Virus record (IMG/VR): IMGVR_UViG_3300003702_000496
Span: 19,253 to 83,252 of that record
DNA length: 64,000 bases
DNA from: a virus
Direction: 5' to 3' (one strand)
The notes beneath the pieces were generated by a model that saw nothing but the letters and a program-made list of their open reading frames with translations, did not search any database and was not told the DNA's origin. This document shows positions 48,901-57,162 of the stretch, piece after piece (the stretch's first letter is position 1; every line of letters starts with the position of its first letter). The position numbers and the translations under genes are program-made.

Positions 48901-49829
48901 GTGTAACAGAAGCGCCTGGCCCAATGGACAAATTAAAGGAATTTGCTGCAAAAATTGTCACACCGCAAGAACTAGCACAAATAAGAATAAATGCAAACGC
49001 ATTATCTATTTACACGGCAGCAATGAAGGGCGCAGCTGAGGGTGGGCCCACCAAATCAGTATGGGATTCGATTGGTGGTTTGGTTTCTGGCATTATAGGA
49101 AGTGTTGGAGACTTGATTGGGCTCGGCGATGATAGTCCAATGACGAAATTAAAGGAATTTGCTTCTACAGGTCTGACTGATGCAGAATTGGATCAAATAT
49201 CGAGAAATTCAAATGCTTTTAAAATTTATTCACAAGCGATGTCCGTCATTGGTGAAGCTGGTGAAGCTTTTGAAGATAGTGACGTACCAGATTTAACAAA
49301 ATTTGCTAAACAACTGGAGGCCTCTTTTCCTTCTCTTAATAAGGCTATGAAACAGTTTGGTGATAAATCCCTGTTTGACAAATATGAACAATCAGGGAAA
49401 AATCTTAAAGCTATTTTTAGTGCGTTCAAAGATATAGAAGGTATGGGAAGTGAAGACTTTATGGGATCGAGTAATATTAAAGATTTTGCCAACGATTTAG
49501 TAAAATCCCTTCCCAAACTAGAGATAGCAATTGAAGGTAAGGACGATCAAAAAGGCCTTGCTGACCCAACTATAAGATGGAAAGAAGCAGCAGAAAATAT
49601 AAGTCTTTTATTGAATTCTATAGGTGGCGTCAGGACTATTGGAGATCAAATTACGTCAACGGCAGTAAACAAAGCTGCTCAAGCTGCAGCGAACCAAGGC
49701 GAAGCGCCCGGGAACACCGCAATCGACGCTCGCGCAATGTCAACGTCGAGCTCGACTAGTTTTACATTTACTGATACATCGCTGGTGAACTCGGGCATGC
49801 CCGGGCATCTGAGTAGCAACCAAAATTAA
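45993..49829 (+). CDS. 29: Tape measure protein
   Basis: 1278 residues. The first ~110 residues are a charged coiled coil with KKEAAAT heptads. Residues ~130-260 are hydrophobic/glycine-rich with membrane-like helices (FVKAMTFLAAGIAAFAVIIG). The rest is a row of ~60-75-residue repeats of the pattern L.(K)FAAI.VT..EV.QI..NA.ALE.Y..AM followed by LGDL.TG..(D/G).IG.WLG. Size and place (after 26/51) fit the tape measure. It is about twice T4 gp29, so the tail should be longer if the usual ruler relation holds. Confidence 0.75.
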   Translation: MASLEETTEKLAKAAAKKEAAATKKEAAATKKEAAATKKEAAATKKDRLADDVEGERRVEQGAETIEQLRGINEQTAEKITQDSDATGAAAAEEKREAGQSDQERNSYLKQIAGAMGGGAPGDGGGAEAKKKKGLFAGIAGAIGGLGGPVGAGIGAFMKGIGKLGGSAVGFVKAMTFLAAGIAAFAVIIGGATWIISKMMPSIAAGLKEFDGVDGKNLIQVGLGIGALGVGFAAMGGGTALLGIGGLIGGIADGIGGLFGIQSGKQRLIDDLIAFGEVELNLKNIKNNSKAMAAYGVAMTAGAAGDALNAIGGLVSAVFTGLTDLIGGVPLLDKLMAFGEVKVNKGNVINNAEAMEHYMIAMVRGAGAQAAMAAGSVLNFVTTAVDGLTKLIGGQGFLDSTLTGLKKMSEASGSINKDNVENVAEAMSSYTKAMVLGAAAAGGRALGGVFNFVGAAVDGLTRLIGGEGVLDTQLAGLRKMSEASGNINAENVANVATAMGSYAKAMALGSVGEGGKAIGAIANFVGTAVDGLTSFIFGGEKKSSIDVMLEGLRKLSDTKGIDAANVENNATAMASYAKAMALGAGAEGASALGKVAGFVGGIVSSISSFFGIEQKDPITELKRFAAIEITAEEVTQIEINTKAMESYANAMLAVGKVEGISAWGEFDKLFGGLVKNISGWLGIDTEPGPMEKLQAFAAIIITPKEVDQINANASALEAYASAMQTADLGKETVWSALGDLATGLIGSIGGWLGATPKENPITKLKEFAAISVTEAEVTQINYNATALEAYSKAMTSMSKVEDNMWDALGDLATGIVDNIGGWLGVTEKPGPLTKLKEFAAIKVTAAEVTQIQSNASALEVYAAAMKTAKAAAPGKDLWDSLGGLITGVVDNIGKWLGVTPKEGPLTKLKEFAAIEVTAEEVLQINVNAAALKAYTTAMTLAETNAPKKDLWDSLGGLITGVVDNIGKWLGVTEAPGPMDKLKEFAAKIVTPQELAQIRINANALSIYTAAMKGAAEGGPTKSVWDSIGGLVSGIIGSVGDLIGLGDDSPMTKLKEFASTGLTDAELDQISRNSNAFKIYSQAMSVIGEAGEAFEDSDVPDLTKFAKQLEASFPSLNKAMKQFGDKSLFDKYEQSGKNLKAIFSAFKDIEGMGSEDFMGSSNIKDFANDLVKSLPKLEIAIEGKDDQKGLADPTIRWKEAAENISLLLNSIGGVRTIGDQITSTAVNKAAQAAANQGEAPGNTAIDARAMSTSSSTSFTFTDTSLVNSGMPGHLSSNQN
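46041..46133 (+). repeat. 21-bp tandem coding repeat (KKEAAAT)
   Basis: Four full copies and one partial of AAGAAAGAAGCxGCCGCAACT in phase with the reading frame; encodes a heptad coiled coil at the tape-measure N-terminus. Confidence 0.85.
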
Positions 49830-49834
49830 ATAAT

Positions 49835-49864
49835 AAACCCTCTCCAATTTCTCAGAGAGGGTTT
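49835..49864. terminator. Bidirectional terminator
   Basis: AAACCCTCTC/GAGAGGGTTT, a perfect 10-bp stem with a 10-base loop, between the converging tape measure and gp32 genes. Confidence 0.75.
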
Positions 49865-49882
49865 ACATGGACTAATTATTAA

Positions 49883-50827
49883 TTAGTCATCATTAGCAAG
49901 TTTTTGGAAGTAATCCATTGTATCTTCATCCTCATCAGAAGAAGATTGAGCATTACCAGCAGTAACAGTAATAGAAGGATTACCAGCAGTAACACTAATA
50001 GTAGGAGCAGGCTCCTCTTTAGTATCTACAAAAGTAGCTGTTGCAACAGGTTCATCTTCCATAAAAGTTACTGCACTTCCTACTGTAGTTGTTCCAGCAA
50101 GAACCATGCTAAGACGAGTCTTTAATTCATCATATGACTTAAAATTTGTCGGCGCATTAAACTCTTTTAGAGAATATTGTTTCTTCCAAACCTTTTCAAT
50201 AAGCTCATCTTCATCAAACAGGGCAGATGGGCCCTCAAACTCTGACTTATCATAATTCCAGTAACCATCTACTTTACGAATCTTCAATTTGAAGTTCGCA
50301 CCCGCCCAAAAATCAAAAGGATTAACAGCAACCTCATCATCAAATGCAGGCTGCATTGCTTCCATAATCTTATCAAAGATTTTCTTACCATACCGAAAGA
50401 GAAAAACTTTACCTTCCTTCTCAGGATGTTTGGAATCACTCACGACGTAAATATTAGAATAATACTGCAACTTACGTTTTTGACGACGAGCAATTTCTTT
50501 ATCAGATTCTAAACCAGAATTCCAATAAGAAGTATTCATTTCTGATACAGGGTCTTTTTGACCGATAGTGGTAAGAGAGTTCTCAATATACCACTGACCA
50601 GTAGGCCCTTGAAACGCATGATTCCAAAGCTTTGCCCAGGGCATATCTTCACCATCAACTGCTGGCAAAAAACGAATGACTGCATATCCATTGCCCGTCT
50701 TATCGAGCTCTGGTTTCCACAGACGTTCATCCACATAAGACTTTTTCTCTTGGGATTGATTTTCGGACTCTACTACACCAAGTAGTTTATCCAAAGAATT
50801 TTGTTTCTTTAATTGTGCTAACGACAT
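49883..50827 (-). CDS. 32: Single-stranded DNA-binding protein gp32
   Basis: 314 residues. N-terminal cooperativity region SLAQLKKQNSLDKL, core with VIRFLPAVDGEDMPWAKLWN, AFQGPTGQWYIENS, SDSKHPEKEGKVFLFRYGKK and FDFWAGANFKLKIRKVDGYW, and an acidic C-terminus (SSDEDEDTMDYFQKLANDD). In T4 the acidic tail recruits replication proteins such as gp59, also encoded here. The T4 zinc Cys/His cluster is not obvious. Own sigma70-type promoter and strong AGGAGA site. Confidence 0.93.
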   Translation of the reverse strand: MSLAQLKKQNSLDKLLGVVESENQSQEKKSYVDERLWKPELDKTGNGYAVIRFLPAVDGEDMPWAKLWNHAFQGPTGQWYIENSLTTIGQKDPVSEMNTSYWNSGLESDKEIARRQKRKLQYYSNIYVVSDSKHPEKEGKVFLFRYGKKIFDKIMEAMQPAFDDEVAVNPFDFWAGANFKLKIRKVDGYWNYDKSEFEGPSALFDEDELIEKVWKKQYSLKEFNAPTNFKSYDELKTRLSMVLAGTTTVGSAVTFMEDEPVATATFVDTKEEPAPTISVTAGNPSITVTAGNAQSSSDEDEDTMDYFQKLANDD

Positions 50828-50873
50828 TATATTTCTCCTTGTGTTAATGTATATTATCGTATGTTATAGTGTC

Positions 50874-50902
50874 AGTATATACAGATTTATACAATTTGTC
50901 AA
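50874..50902 (-). promoter_or_regulatory. sigma70-type early promoter of gene 32
   Basis: TTGACA (50897-50902), 17-bp spacer, TATACT (50874-50879), minus strand; its -35 overlaps the stop of the oxygenase gene. Confidence 0.8.
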
Positions 50903-51528
50903 GTACCTTCTTGAACAAATTGTATTCTATATAGGTTCTTGTCCGCCTGACGAAAATTGACAAGACCATTCCATGAAAGACCAATCCGTTTTTCCTCAAG
51001 TTGATTTGGCGTATGCCCATGATATAATTGAGATTGAAAAACTAACATAGAATCTTGTGTGCAGGGAAAAGACAACTTTGAAGAAGTGTTTGGGTTTCCC
51101 TGCTGATAATGTTCAGTGAGTGAGATAAACGGTTCCATCTCATGTTTAACTTTATAAAAAGTAAGAGGTGGATGTTTTTCCTCTGATTTTAAATAATATG
51201 TTCCACTGATAATTGAATTAGAATGATTGTGAACTTTTTGTTCACCGCCCTTACCGTTGATATTAATCCAACTTTCTGAAAAGAAAAATTCTTCATAATC
51301 CATACAAAGTTCATTGTCAAGATACTCTTTAGCTTGAATTTCAATCCAGTTTTTTAAATCTTTTAATGATGGGTCAAGCAATATATTATTGAATTTTTCT
51401 GTTCTAAGTTTTGTTGAACCTTTGTATTGTTCATATACAAATTTTGATAAATCCATAGTTTCATAAAATGATGTTGAACTTACATATTGTTTTACGATTC
51501 CAGCAGGAAAAATTGGTACACCGCTCAT
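50899..51528 (-). CDS. 2OG-Fe(II) oxygenase (TIGR02466-like)
   Basis: 209 residues. ESWININGKGGEQKVHNHSN, then IISGTYYLKSEEKHPPLTFY, FQSQLYHGHTPNQLEEKRIG and SWNGLVNF: the HxH...H...R pattern of the putative 2OG-Fe(II) oxygenase family common in marine T4-like phages. Coupled by ATGA to the gene at 51525. Confidence 0.8.
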   Translation of the reverse strand: MSGVPIFPAGIVKQYVSSTSFYETMDLSKFVYEQYKGSTKLRTEKFNNILLDPSLKDLKNWIEIQAKEYLDNELCMDYEEFFFSESWININGKGGEQKVHNHSNSIISGTYYLKSEEKHPPLTFYKVKHEMEPFISLTEHYQQGNPNTSSKLSFPCTQDSMLVFQSQLYHGHTPNQLEEKRIGLSWNGLVNFRQADKNLYRIQFVQEGT

Positions 51529-52331
51529 ACTATTTCCAATTCCTTACACAATTCACTTTTTGTTATATGCGTCACACTATCTTCTTCAAACTCTAGAGTA
51601 GAATCAACCAGATAATATTGAGTATCGCCATCTTCAACTCTAAACATCGTTCTCATTTGATTATACCAATTGTCAGGACTAAACCCTTTTGTGTCTGTTG
51701 GCAGATAATTTTTAGTACCTTTATATATGTTATTTAATGGAGCATCGTATGAACTAAGATCAAATCCTAATACATATACATCTTGTGTATTCTGACTTGC
51801 AAGATATAACGCTGTATTTCCTGCTGACCAGCCGGCCGGATAATCAATAGGAATTACATTATCCTCTTCACACACATATGTAATCCAGATTCCGACATCC
51901 TTTTCCATTTTTAATTTCAAATCTTTCATATCAAGATGCGGATTCATCTGAAGAGCAATATCAATTTTTTCTTGAAGTGTTGTAGGGTCTTTACCTGATA
52001 TTACACACTGATTCGTAACTCTCTTACTTTTGTGAATAAATTCTTCTGGAATATTATATCCCATTAACATCATATCTGCAGCTTCAGAAGGAACAACAGA
52101 CCAATTTGCAAAATGACAATTATTAACATCTGCAAACTCTGGATTATATAAACAATAATCAGAGTCATATATTTCTTGTTGCATACCATAATCTACAGCA
52201 ACTAAATTATGAACATAACCATCATCACGATAGATTGCATTACATCCCCAAGTCATAACATCATTTGCCATAATTTGATTTGGTTTAAACCATGTTCTGG
52301 ATTCACCATTGCCAATAACAAGAGCTCTCAT
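51525..52331 (-). CDS. Rossmann-like hypothetical protein (DUF115/MptE-like?)
   Basis: 268 residues from MRALVIGNGESRTWFK at 52331, in an ATGA overlap with thyX. Nucleotide-binding-type opening ALVIGNGESR, then TWGCNAIYRDD, a middle helical domain, and PAGWSAGNTALYLASQNTQD with VYVLGFDLSSYD. The layout recalls DUF115-like glycosyltransferase/pyrophosphokinase-fold proteins. Substrate unknown. Confidence 0.55.
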   Translation of the reverse strand: MRALVIGNGESRTWFKPNQIMANDVMTWGCNAIYRDDGYVHNLVAVDYGMQQEIYDSDYCLYNPEFADVNNCHFANWSVVPSEAADMMLMGYNIPEEFIHKSKRVTNQCVISGKDPTTLQEKIDIALQMNPHLDMKDLKLKMEKDVGIWITYVCEEDNVIPIDYPAGWSAGNTALYLASQNTQDVYVLGFDLSSYDAPLNNIYKGTKNYLPTDTKGFSPDNWYNQMRTMFRVEDGDTQYYLVDSTLEFEEDSVTHITKSELCKELEIV

Positions 52332-52966
52332 GTTCTCAAAGCTTTCCAACTTACAGGGAATAATTCTTCTGCAAGTTCATCAATTTGATTTGCAATAAAT
52401 TGGGTTTCAAGTTGTGCATCTGGTTTGCATCGCAAATTACATACGCGAGAAAATGCATACAAAGTTCCACTCCAATACCATTCTGTCATCATAGCCTGCG
52501 GTAATACCATACGAGCTTGTTCTGGACAAACACCTCGACGTAGTAAATATTCATATGTCCATTTTGCTCTTCGCAAAGTAGATTGATATTCATCTATCAA
52601 TCTACCGCGAGGATTTATGTTTATGGATTCGTCAGAAGAACCTTGTTTTTTATTCTCAGCAGAACCACGCCATGTATCAGGAATATAAAATTCTGGTTCA
52701 TTGTCAACATACCTACGACTAACTTCGTTCCAAGATAATCCTACCTGATGTTTTACAAGTTGACGAGCAACAAAAACAGGAGCCCGAACATGAAACTGCA
52801 TACTGCAATGAGCAAAAGGACTCCAATGGTCGTGTTTTGCCAAGTACCTGATGAGTTTTTCATCTTGTTCTTCCTTAAATTCTTCGTGTTTAGTTGCAAA
52901 TGAAACTCGAGCTGCATTTACCACCGACAAATCACTTCCCATGTGATCTATCAATTTTACTTTCAT
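52328..52966 (-). CDS. thyX: Flavin-dependent thymidylate synthase ThyX
   Basis: 212 residues. ThyX core: FVARQLVKHQVGLSWNEVSR then RY is the place of the RHRxxSxNxxSxR signature; here the first Arg-His-Arg reads K-H-Q, as in several phage enzymes. Also HDHWSPFAHCSMQF and a C-terminal MVLPQAMMTEWYWSGTLYAF. Makes dTMP from dUMP with FAD and methylene-folate. Start overlaps the SufT-like stop (ATGA). Confidence 0.93.
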   Translation of the reverse strand: MKVKLIDHMGSDLSVVNAARVSFATKHEEFKEEQDEKLIRYLAKHDHWSPFAHCSMQFHVRAPVFVARQLVKHQVGLSWNEVSRRYVDNEPEFYIPDTWRGSAENKKQGSSDESININPRGRLIDEYQSTLRRAKWTYEYLLRRGVCPEQARMVLPQAMMTEWYWSGTLYAFSRVCNLRCKPDAQLETQFIANQIDELAEELFPVSWKALRT

Positions 52967-53298
52967 ATTAATCCTATTTCAAGCTGTGCAGTTTCAGACA
53001 TACTTTCTTGTGTCCACGGAGGATCAAAAGTAACATCTACTTCACACCCAACAATACCTTCAACATTTAATACAGCATCTCTTACCCATATGGGCAACTC
53101 TTCAGCGACAGGACACCACGCACTAGTCAGTGTCATAAGAATCTTGCAAGTTTTCCCCGTTGATTTTTTCAAAGGATTCCAAGTTGGAAATGCATCTTCA
53201 AATGATATATCATATATTAATCCCAACTCATAAATGTCCACAGGCATTTCTGGGTCATATACTGTTTTGAGTTGTTCTATAACTTTATTTTTTAACAT
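52963..53298 (-). CDS. MIP18/SufT-like Fe-S assembly protein (DUF59)
   Basis: 111 residues. VYDPEMPVDIYELGLIYDIS, LMTLTSAWCPVAEELP and VEGIVGCEVDVTFDPPWTQE match the MIP18/PaaD/SufT family, with the CPVAEE cysteine typical of SufT-type members. These proteins help mature Fe-S proteins. Encoded a few genes from SufE and SufB. Confidence 0.85.
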   Translation of the reverse strand: MLKNKVIEQLKTVYDPEMPVDIYELGLIYDISFEDAFPTWNPLKKSTGKTCKILMTLTSAWCPVAEELPIWVRDAVLNVEGIVGCEVDVTFDPPWTQESMSETAQLEIGLI

Positions 53299-53304
53299 AT
53301 TATT

Positions 53305-53380
53305 TGGTGCCGAAGGGAAGATTCAAACTCCCGACCTGTTGATTACAAATCAACTGTTCTATCAACTGAACTACTTCGGC
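53305..53380 (-). tRNA. tRNA-Thr (anticodon TGT)
   Basis: Cloverleaf on the minus strand: acceptor GCCGAAG/CTTCGGC, D-arm AGTTCAGTTGATAGAAC, anticodon stem GTTGA.../TCAAC around loop TTTGTAA, T-arm TCGGGAGTTTGAATCTTCCC-like, encoded CCA. Reads ACA/ACG-type Thr codons. Preceded by a TATAAATA box at 53390-53397 and by a coding gene whose 3' end overlaps it. Confidence 0.9.
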
Positions 53381-53594
53381 CATTATGTTTATTTATATTA
53401 TATTTTCGATTTTGTGGACGATAACCTTTTGGCCACATTGGTTGCCGAGTTGCGAGTTTTTTAACTCTATCAGTCAATTCTGAATTAGACTTTTCTAACT
53501 CAGCGCAATCATACTCAAGTTCTTTGACTCGAGCTTGTAGTTCTAAATTTTCCATTTTAGAAAATCCTTCTTCTCTTTGTTGTGTATTGTCCAT
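53343..53594 (-). CDS. Small coiled-coil protein overlapping the tRNA
   Basis: 83 residues. Residues 10-48 form a coiled coil (KMENLELQARVKELEYDCAE, LEKSNSELTDRVKKL). GGAGT precedes the ATG and a perfect promoter lies 34 bases upstream. The last 13 codons lie inside the 5' half of the tRNA-Thr gene, so transcript processing would truncate its message. Function unknown. Confidence 0.65.
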   Translation of the reverse strand: MDNTQQREEGFSKMENLELQARVKELEYDCAELEKSNSELTDRVKKLATRQPMWPKGYRPQNRKYNINKHNGRSSSVDRTVDL

Positions 53595-53627
53595 TAAATG
53601 GACTCCTTTATCAAGTTCAATAATTGT

Positions 53628-53656
53628 ATTATATACATATTTTTATCAATTGTCAA
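53628..53656 (-). promoter_or_regulatory. Perfect consensus sigma70 promoter
   Basis: TTGACA (53651-53656), 17-bp spacer, TATAAT (53628-53633), minus strand; transcribes the coiled-coil gene, tRNA-Thr, SufT-like and thyX. Confidence 0.85.
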
Positions 53657-54105
53657 GTACCTTCTTCAAATTTACTATTAAATTCATGTGGATAGGGTTT
53701 AGCGCCAGATAGTTTTTTGATGTGGTCAATCATCGCCATCATTCCTACTTGACGGCGAGAGGTAAGACCTACTCCCAATCCCAAATTATGCACTGCCTGA
53801 TGTTTTATCTCTTTTATTTCTTTCTGAGTATGACCACTCATAGCTTCTGTAATAATAGTTACTAACCCCTTGACAATAGCCGCATTACTGTCTCCCGAAT
53901 AATAATAACGATTGTCTTCTTTATTTTGAAGTATCCAAACTTTAGCAAGACATCCAGACATTTCATTTTTTATTATTCTTTCGGATTCGTTAAATTCGGC
54001 CGCGTTTCTACCAATTTCAATTAAATATTGAAATTGTGCCATTTCTCCATCCAGATCAAGTAGAGCTGTTAAATTTTCTGCATAATCATTTAGTGCTATT
54101 ATCAT
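53653..54105 (-). CDS. sufE: SufE-family sulfur acceptor
   Basis: 150 residues. Conserved NEMSGCLAKVWILQ with the sulfur-accepting Cys, YYYSGDSNAAIVKGLVTIIT, then LGLGVGLTSRRQVGMMAMID. SufE takes persulfide from SufS and passes it to SufB. SufS and SufC/D are not in this window. AAGGA lies 5 bases before the ATG. Confidence 0.88.
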   Translation of the reverse strand: MIIALNDYAENLTALLDLDGEMAQFQYLIEIGRNAAEFNESERIIKNEMSGCLAKVWILQNKEDNRYYYSGDSNAAIVKGLVTIITEAMSGHTQKEIKEIKHQAVHNLGLGVGLTSRRQVGMMAMIDHIKKLSGAKPYPHEFNSKFEEGT

Positions 54106-54259
54106 GTTCCTTAATCCATTTCTCCAACTCTTTAACGGAGAAATATAATCCTGCTGGCCATGTCATTGGCTTCATCTTTCTTACTGTTAAATCTGTTTGC
54201 CACGCATTCATTTTATCGTATAAAAATTGTGATAAACTCTCCTCATAATTATTGTTCAT
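54086..54259 (-). CDS. Small hypothetical protein (57 aa)
   Basis: Starts MNNNYEESLSQFLYDKMNAW and contains RKMKPMTWPAGLYFSVKELE. Its ATG overlaps the glutaredoxin stop (ATGA) and its 3' end overlaps the sufE start. Lies in the Fe-S operon. Function unknown. Confidence 0.62.
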   Translation of the reverse strand: MNNNYEESLSQFLYDKMNAWQTDLTVRKMKPMTWPAGLYFSVKELEKWIKEHDNSTK

Positions 54260-54540
54260 CTTTTAGGCACCATGAATGGGTAAATTTTTGAAAATATTTC
54301 TATACGTTCAAGAATTTCCGATATTTCCATATTTTTTAATGTAGAATATCCTCCAGACAGGAATAATTTACCATTATAATAAATTTGTGGAACGGTTTTA
54401 TGTCCTTCGGATTTCATAAAATATAAAGCAGAAGAATCATCATCAATATTGATTTCTTCATACTCTATGTTGTTATCTATAAGATAATTCTTAGCCATGT
54501 TACAATATCCACACCAATGTTTTGTATATATTATTAACAT
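54256..54540 (-). CDS. Dithiol glutaredoxin (CGYC)
   Basis: 94 residues. Thioredoxin fold with active site WCGYC (residues 9-13), cis-Pro in KTVPQIYYNGKLF and GGYSTLK glutathione-binding turn. Likely reduces ribonucleotide reductase or other disulfides; also plausible in Fe-S metabolism given neighbours. Confidence 0.88.
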   Translation of the reverse strand: MLIIYTKHWCGYCNMAKNYLIDNNIEYEEINIDDDSSALYFMKSEGHKTVPQIYYNGKLFLSGGYSTLKNMEISEILERIEIFSKIYPFMVPKR

Positions 54541-54565
54541 TATACTCTACTTTTCTAAAATCTTC

Positions 54566-54742
54566 TCATGAATTATCATCTTTACTGTTTAAGAAGTTCC
54601 TTTTGCCAAAAATATTGTCCCAACCTTTACGGTAAGCTGATGTACGGATACTAGAAAAATATCCGTAATGTACATCCTTTGAAGAAATCGTCTGTTTTTG
54701 TGATTTCCCCTCGTTGGATTTGTCTGATTTTTTTATTTTCAT
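54566..54742 (-). CDS. Small hypothetical protein (58 aa)
   Basis: MKIKKSDKSNEGKSQKQTIS, then DVHYGYFSSIRTSAYRKGWD. Basic N-terminus and a Tyr/Arg-rich C-terminal part. Coupled to sufB by a TAATG overlap at 54742. Function unknown. Confidence 0.58.
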   Translation of the reverse strand: MKIKKSDKSNEGKSQKQTISSKDVHYGYFSSIRTSAYRKGWDNIFGKRNFLNSKDDNS

Positions 54743-56179
54743 TATCCTACAGCACCTTCCATTGAAACCTCTAACAATTTATTTGCTTCGACTGCAAATT
54801 CCATTGGTAGTTTTAAGAATACATCCTTACAAAATCCAGTTACAATAAGATTAATAGCATCTCGTTCACTTATACCTCGTTGGTTGCAATAAAATAACTG
54901 ATCTTCGCTTACTTTTGTTGTTGTCGCTTCATGTTCCACAGTCGCTGTATTATTTTTACACTCTATGTAAGGAATAGTATGAGCACCACACTTATCTCCT
55001 AACAACAATGAATCACATTGGGTATAATTTTTTGCATTATTAGCTCCTTTACCAATTTTTATCAATCCTCTATAAGTATTATTACCATGTCCTGCCGACA
55101 CACCTTTGGAAATAACAGTCGATTTAGTTTTCTTTCCTAAATGATACATTTTAGTACCCGTGTCTGCTTGTTGATAATTACCAGTAAATGCTACAGAATA
55201 AAATTCTCCCACGCTTTCATCTCCTTGCAATATACAAGATGGATATTTCCAAGTAATAGCACTTCCTGTTTCAACTTGTGTCCAAGTAATTTTACTTCGA
55301 TATCCCGCACATTTACCTCGTTTAGTGACAAAATTGTAAATACCGCCCTTACCTTCTTTATTGCCAGGATACCAATTTTGAACAGTAGAATATTTTATTT
55401 CAGCATTATCCAAGGCAACTAATTCAACAACAGCAGCGTGAAGTTGATTCTCATCTCTCATGGGAGCAGTACAACCTTCCAAATAAGAGACATACGAACC
55501 TTCATCTGCAATTATTAATGTTCTCTCAAACTGTCCTGTATTTTCACTATTAATTCTGAAATAAGTACTTAATTCCATAGGACATTTTGTATTTTTAGGT
55601 ATGTAAGCAAAACTACCGTCACTAAAAACAGCACTGTTTAAAGCTGCAAAATAATTATCTCTTTGAGGAACTACGCTACCAAGATACTTCTTCACTAATT
55701 CTGGATATTTAGTCACCGCATCGCTAAAGCTGCAAAACAGGATGCCCATTTCTTCTAACTTTGCAGCGAATGTAGTGCCTACGCTGACGCTATCAAATAC
55801 TGCATCTACGGCCACATTCAATAGCTTCTCTCGTTCTCGTAAAGGAACTCCTAATTTTTCAAAATCATCTAAAATTTCTTGTGGTACTTCATCAATATTA
55901 TTGTATTTCTTTTTGGGGCGAGAAAAATAAATAATATCCTGATAGTTTATTTCTGGATATGTTATTTTAGGCCAATGTTTAGGTTCTTCCATAACGAGCC
56001 ATTGTTGATAAGCTTTCAGTCGCCAATCTAACAACCAACTAGGTTCATTCTTTTCTTCACTTATTTTTATGATAACTTCTTCACTTAGACCCGCTTCAAA
56101 TTGTTCTGTTTCAACATCTGTCGTGAAACCATATTTATAGGACTTCTTCTGTTGCCTCTATTGTCTTAATGTTTATCAT
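54742..56179 (-). pseudogene. sufB: SufB scaffold protein gene with an N-terminal frameshift
   Basis: The main frame encodes ~430 residues of Suf[91 protein letters not shown] and [20 protein letters not shown], all expected for the Fe-S scaffold. The N-terminus continues upstream ([31 protein letters not shown]) but has no start in that frame. The ATG at 56179 ([14 protein letters not shown], stop at 56135) is one base out of phase. Removing one C from GTCC at ~56141 would restore a normal SufB. Either a real frameshift, programmed recoding or a sequence error. Confidence 0.85.
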
Positions 56180-56184
56180 AATTA

Positions 56185-57146
56185 CTAAAGCCTTCTCATA
56201 GCCATTTTTTCAGCAATATAACCAGTGGGTTCATCATTACTCTTAGAGATATTCAAACATTCCTCTAATCTATCTCTAATCATATCAATGAAATTAGCAA
56301 TATGGAAATCGGTAGACACTTTACTATTTTCTTTATAAAGTAATATCACACCACCAGCATTAACCAGATAATCAGGACAATATAGAAGGTTTTCGTCATG
56401 TAGAAGTTGATCACAATACTCATTCTCTAATTGATTATTAGCACTGCCACAAATAATTTTTGTTGATTTAATCAGTTTCTTGATTGTTGTTGGATTAAGA
56501 ATCCCACCCAATGCACAAGGAGAAAATATTTCACACTCAACATCAAAAATTTCATTTGATTTAACAACATTAATATTTGGAAATTTGTTTTTTGCTTTAT
56601 CTATAAGTTCTGGATTAAGATCAGTCACAATAACATTAACGCCTTTATAGTGTAGCATTTCCATAAGAGCGAAACCAACATTGCCCAGACCTTGAATAGC
56701 AACTGTTGACTTGGTTAAAACATTTCTTGGATTTAAAAGTTTTATGGGCCAAAATTTAAAACGAGCAGCAGTTTCCATTGCTTGAATCACGCCATATGCT
56801 GTCGCCGGGCCAGGATCAAGAAAATGAGATGGTATGTTCCGAAATGGAACATAATTTGTATTCTTATGCATCTCAGCAATATCTTCAGGTGTAACTCCAA
56901 CATCTTCCCCTGTAATATACGTTCCACCTAGATAATCAATTACCTTTCCAAACATCTGAAATATCTCAGACGTAAGGCATCCTGTAGGTGGTCTTCTGTA
57001 TTCTTATAAGACCATGCACGACACCCACCAACCGCTGGACCCAACTTTGTATTATGAACAGCTATAATACAATCTAATCCAGATAAATCATCAACTCCAT
57101 GAACCACTCTTTCATATCCATGTATGTTAATCTCTTTTATTTCCAT
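56185..57146 (-). pseudogene. Leucine/glutamate-type amino acid dehydrogenase, internally deleted
   Basis: Two overlapping frames together make most of a Leu/Phe/Val dehydrogenase. Piece 1 (57146 down to 56940) holds SGLDCIIAVHNTKLGPAVGG and CRAWSYKNTEDHLQDALRL. Piece 2 (to 56185) holds EIFQMFGKVIDYLGGTYITG, the NAD fold TVAIQGLGNVGFALMEML, and CPDYLVNAGGVILLY. At the junction about 30 residues are missing, including the GGGK/catalytic-lysine segment, and the phase changes. The product cannot be an active dehydrogenase. Confidence 0.8.
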
Positions 57147-57162
57147 CTGAGTTTTCCTATTT

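Noticed and set aside
53305-53380. tRNA-Thr as an integration (attP) site
   Set aside because: No integrase or excisionase is visible and the genome is of lytic T4 type.
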